Below are positions 4,868-6,581 of a DNA stretch of 6,581 nucleotides, piece after piece. Both the position numbers and the translations under genes were made by a program. The DNA is from Persephonella sp. (lineage in GTDB: Bacteria > Aquificota > Aquificia > Aquificales > Hydrogenothermaceae): the NCBI GenBank assembly GCA_027058925.1, contig JALTAS010000250.1, positions 1-6,581 of the forward strand. The letters are read 5' to 3'. Each line of letters opens with the position of its first letter. Position 1 is the first letter of the stretch. The notes beneath the pieces were generated by a model, which was not told where the DNA came from, made no database searches, and saw only the letters and a list, made by a program, of their open reading frames with translations.

Positions 4868-6581
4868 TCCTGCTCTGGCCTGAGGGTGGGGAACAGAATA
4901 ACCTCTCTTATTGATGAACTGTCTGTAAGCATCATAATTAGTCTGTCTATTCCTATTCCTTCTCCTCCTGTTGGGGGAAGCCCATATTCAAGAGCCATCA
5001 GGAAGTTTTCATCAATGTCCATCGCCTCTTCATCACCTGCTGCTTTTTCTTTCAGCTGCTGGAGAAATCTCTCCCTCTGATCTTCAGGATCATTAAGCTC
5101 TGTGTATGCGTTGGCAAGTTCCTGTTTGTTAACGATAAGCTCAAATCTTTCAACAAGATCAGGATCTTTTCTGTGAGTTTTTGCAAGGGGAGACAGTATT
5201 TTTGGAAAGTCTATAACAAATGTAGGTTGAATTAGATCCTCTTCTATAAAGTGTTCAAAAAGTTTGTCTAAAAGCTTAAGATGGGTCAGCTGATCTGCTT
5301 TAGGTATTCCAATCTCTTTTGCAAAATTCCTTGCTTTTTCTTCATTCAAAAAGAAATCCTTACTTTTTCCTGTCTTTTCTTCCAATGCATCAAAAAATGC
5401 AACCTTTCTGAAAGGTTTTGAAAAGTCAAGCTCTTTACCTTCCCAGCTTATCTTTAGCTTCCCTACAGTATCAAGGAGTATCTTTCTGAACAACTCCTCC
5501 GTTAAATCCATAAGATCGTAGTAATCCATATAGGCAGCATAAAATTCAACCATAGTAAATTCAGGATTGTGAGTACTGTCTATCCCTTCATTCCTGAAAT
5601 TCCTTCCTATCTCATAAACCCTGTTAAAACCGCCGACAACAAGCATTTTAAGGTAAAGTTCAGGTGCTATCCTGAGGTACATATCAAGATCAAGTGCGTT
5701 GTGGTGGGTTATAAATGGCTTGGCCATCGCACCTGAAGCAACAGTCTGGAGTATTGGAGTTTCAACCTCAATAAATCCTTTGCTTTCCAGAAACTCCCTC
5801 AGGCTTTTTATAGCCTTTGATCTTATTTTGAAGATTTCTCTGGCTTTAGGATTCGCTATAAGATCAACGTATCTATGTCTATACCTGAGTTCAACATCTT
5901 TCAGTCCATGCCATTTTTCAGGGAGAGCTCTAAGTGATTTGGATAAGAGTTTAAACTCTTTTACCTCTACTGTCAGCTCTCCTGTCATTGTTCTGAAAAG
6001 CTCACCTTTTATACCAACAATATCACCAACATCAAGTAAGTCCATAGCCTTTTTGTATTCTTCTTCTCCTAATGTGTCCTTTCTAAAATAAACCTGAAGC
6101 TTTCCATCTGCATCCTGAATATGACCAAAGGCAGCCTTTCCCTGATCCCTTAGGGCAACAAGCCTACCTGCAACAGAGACGAACTCTCTATTTGGATCAA
6201 GATCAAACTCTTTTTTTACAGATAAGACATCCTCACCATCCTCAGAAACAAAGTCGGCTATTAGAGTTAATTTGCCTTCTATTCTTTTAAGTTTTCCAAC
6301 AAAAGCCACCTCCTGATTTGGAGCAAACTTTCCTGCAGTTTGAGGAATCAGGACCTGTATCTCAACAGGCTGATTGAGGTCAGCAAACCTAATGTAGTAT
6401 TTATCTTCCCTTTTTGATACCCTTTTAATCTTGCCCTTTATCCTAAATTCTTTGTCAGGAACAGGTTTTTCATATTTTTTTCTTATCTCATCAAATGTGG
6501 CTGTTACCTCAAATTTGTGGGGATATGGATTTTCTCCCCTTTCTTTCATTTTATCAATAAGCTCTTTTCTGCTTTCAATTA
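4864..6581 (-). CDS. lysS: lysyl-tRNA synthetase, class II (5' end beyond the window)
   Basis: LysRS charges tRNA-Lys with lysine in the cytoplasm. The frame is open to the right edge, ten codons beyond the ATG at 6549. Those codons read [10 protein letters not shown] and continue into [10 protein letters not shown], which is how LysRS N-termini normally run. The real start therefore lies outside the window and 6549 is internal. Numbered from that internal Met, the canonical OB-fold anticodon-binding domain is at about 122-205 and the catalytic core follows: motif 1 around 250-268 (E-V-E-T-P-I-L), motif 2 at 318-337 (F-R-N-E-G-I-D then F-T-M-V-E-F-Y), and motif 3 at 529-541 (G-E-G-I-G-I-D-R-L). 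The end F-P-T-L-R-P-E is typical. At least 571 residues are present against about 500 in most bacteria; the excess is an extra OB-like segment at about 35-112. Identity is certain. Confidence 0.97.
   Translation of the reverse strand, partial: IESRKELIDKMKERGENPYPHKFEVTATFDEIRKKYEKPVPDKEFRIKGKIKRVSKREDKYYIRFADLNQPVEIQVLIPQTAGKFAPNQEVAFVGKLKRIEGKLTLIADFVSEDGEDVLSVKKEFDLDPNREFVSVAGRLVALRDQGKAAFGHIQDADGKLQVYFRKDTLGEEEYKKAMDLLDVGDIVGIKGELFRTMTGELTVEVKEFKLLSKSLRALPEKWHGLKDVELRYRHRYVDLIANPKAREIFKIRSKAIKSLREFLESKGFIEVETPILQTVASGAMAKPFITHHNALDLDMYLRIAPELYLKMLVVGGFNRVYEIGRNFRNEGIDSTHNPEFTMVEFYAAYMDYYDLMDLTEELFRKILLDTVGKLKISWEGKELDFSKPFRKVAFFDALEEKTGKSKDFFLNEEKARNFAKEIGIPKADQLTHLKLLDKLFEHFIEEDLIQPTFVIDFPKILSPLAKTHRKDPDLVERFELIVNKQELANAYTELNDPEDQRERFLQQLKEKAAGDEEAMDIDENFLMALEYGLPPTGGEGIGIDRLIMMLTDSSSIREVILFPTLRPEQD

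Noticed and set aside
5699..6091. A 130-codon plus-strand frame inside lysS.
   Set aside because: It is antisense to well-conserved LysRS coding sequence, with an S/L/I/F-rich composition typical of shadow frames.
6547..6549. ATG at 6549 as the true start of lysS.
   Set aside because: The frame stays open to the window edge and the upstream codons [10 protein letters not shown] fit the normal LysRS N-terminal helix. No Shine-Dalgarno sequence precedes this ATG (the preceding bases read CTTATTGATAAA).
1..6581. CRISPR arrays, insertion sequences, tRNA or rRNA genes, prophage or defence genes.
   Set aside because: No regularly spaced repeats, transposase or integrase frames, cloverleaf-like sequences or defence-type domains were found. 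The coding content is uniformly housekeeping apart from the peroxidase and glycohydrolase genes.

Overview
The window looks like ordinary chromosomal DNA from a low-GC, probably thermophilic Gram-negative bacterium. My best guess is a member of the Aquificota near Persephonella or another Hydrogenothermaceae. The guess rests on protein style (lysine- and glutamate-rich housekeeping proteins), an AT-rich base composition, a di-heme periplasmic peroxidase, a short-tailed Hfq and a LysRS with an extra N-terminal domain. It is inference from memory, not from a search.

Layout: bases 1-55 hold the first 18 codons of a divergent minus-strand gene that runs off the left edge. Bases 56-114 are its shared upstream region with ffh. 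Bases 115-1991 (+) form a compact cluster ffh - rpsP - khpA (SRP GTPase, ribosomal protein S16, KH-domain RNA-binding protein), the start of the classical ffh-rpsP-khpA-rimM-trmD-rplS order, but it stops at khpA with an intrinsic terminator. Everything from 2016 to the right edge is on the minus strand and is transcribed right to left: lysS (its 5' end lies beyond the window), an ADP-ribosylglycohydrolase-family gene, hfq, a di-heme cytochrome c peroxidase and tsaE. tsaE converges on khpA across the terminator at about 1999-2022.

How the genes work together: most serve translation and RNA biology (SRP targeting, 30S assembly, RNA chaperones KhpA and Hfq, lysyl-tRNA synthesis, t6A tRNA modification). 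The peroxidase is the exception. It has its own near-perfect promoter (TTGACA, 17 bp, TATAAT) in the hfq-ccp gap, overlaid by three Fur-box-like 10-mers, which suggests metal- or peroxide-responsive control by a Fur-family repressor. lysS, the glycohydrolase gene and hfq are likely co-transcribed, with 52 and 11 bp gaps and no terminator visible between them.

I do not see an obviously new multi-gene system, CRISPR array, mobile element, tRNA or rRNA. The observations most worth checking are the operator/promoter architecture of the peroxidase gene, the degenerate N-terminal metal motif of the glycohydrolase, the extra OB-like domain in LysRS, and the terminator hairpin that also covers the likely ribosome-binding site of tsaE. 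No intergenic stretch exceeds about 115 bases.
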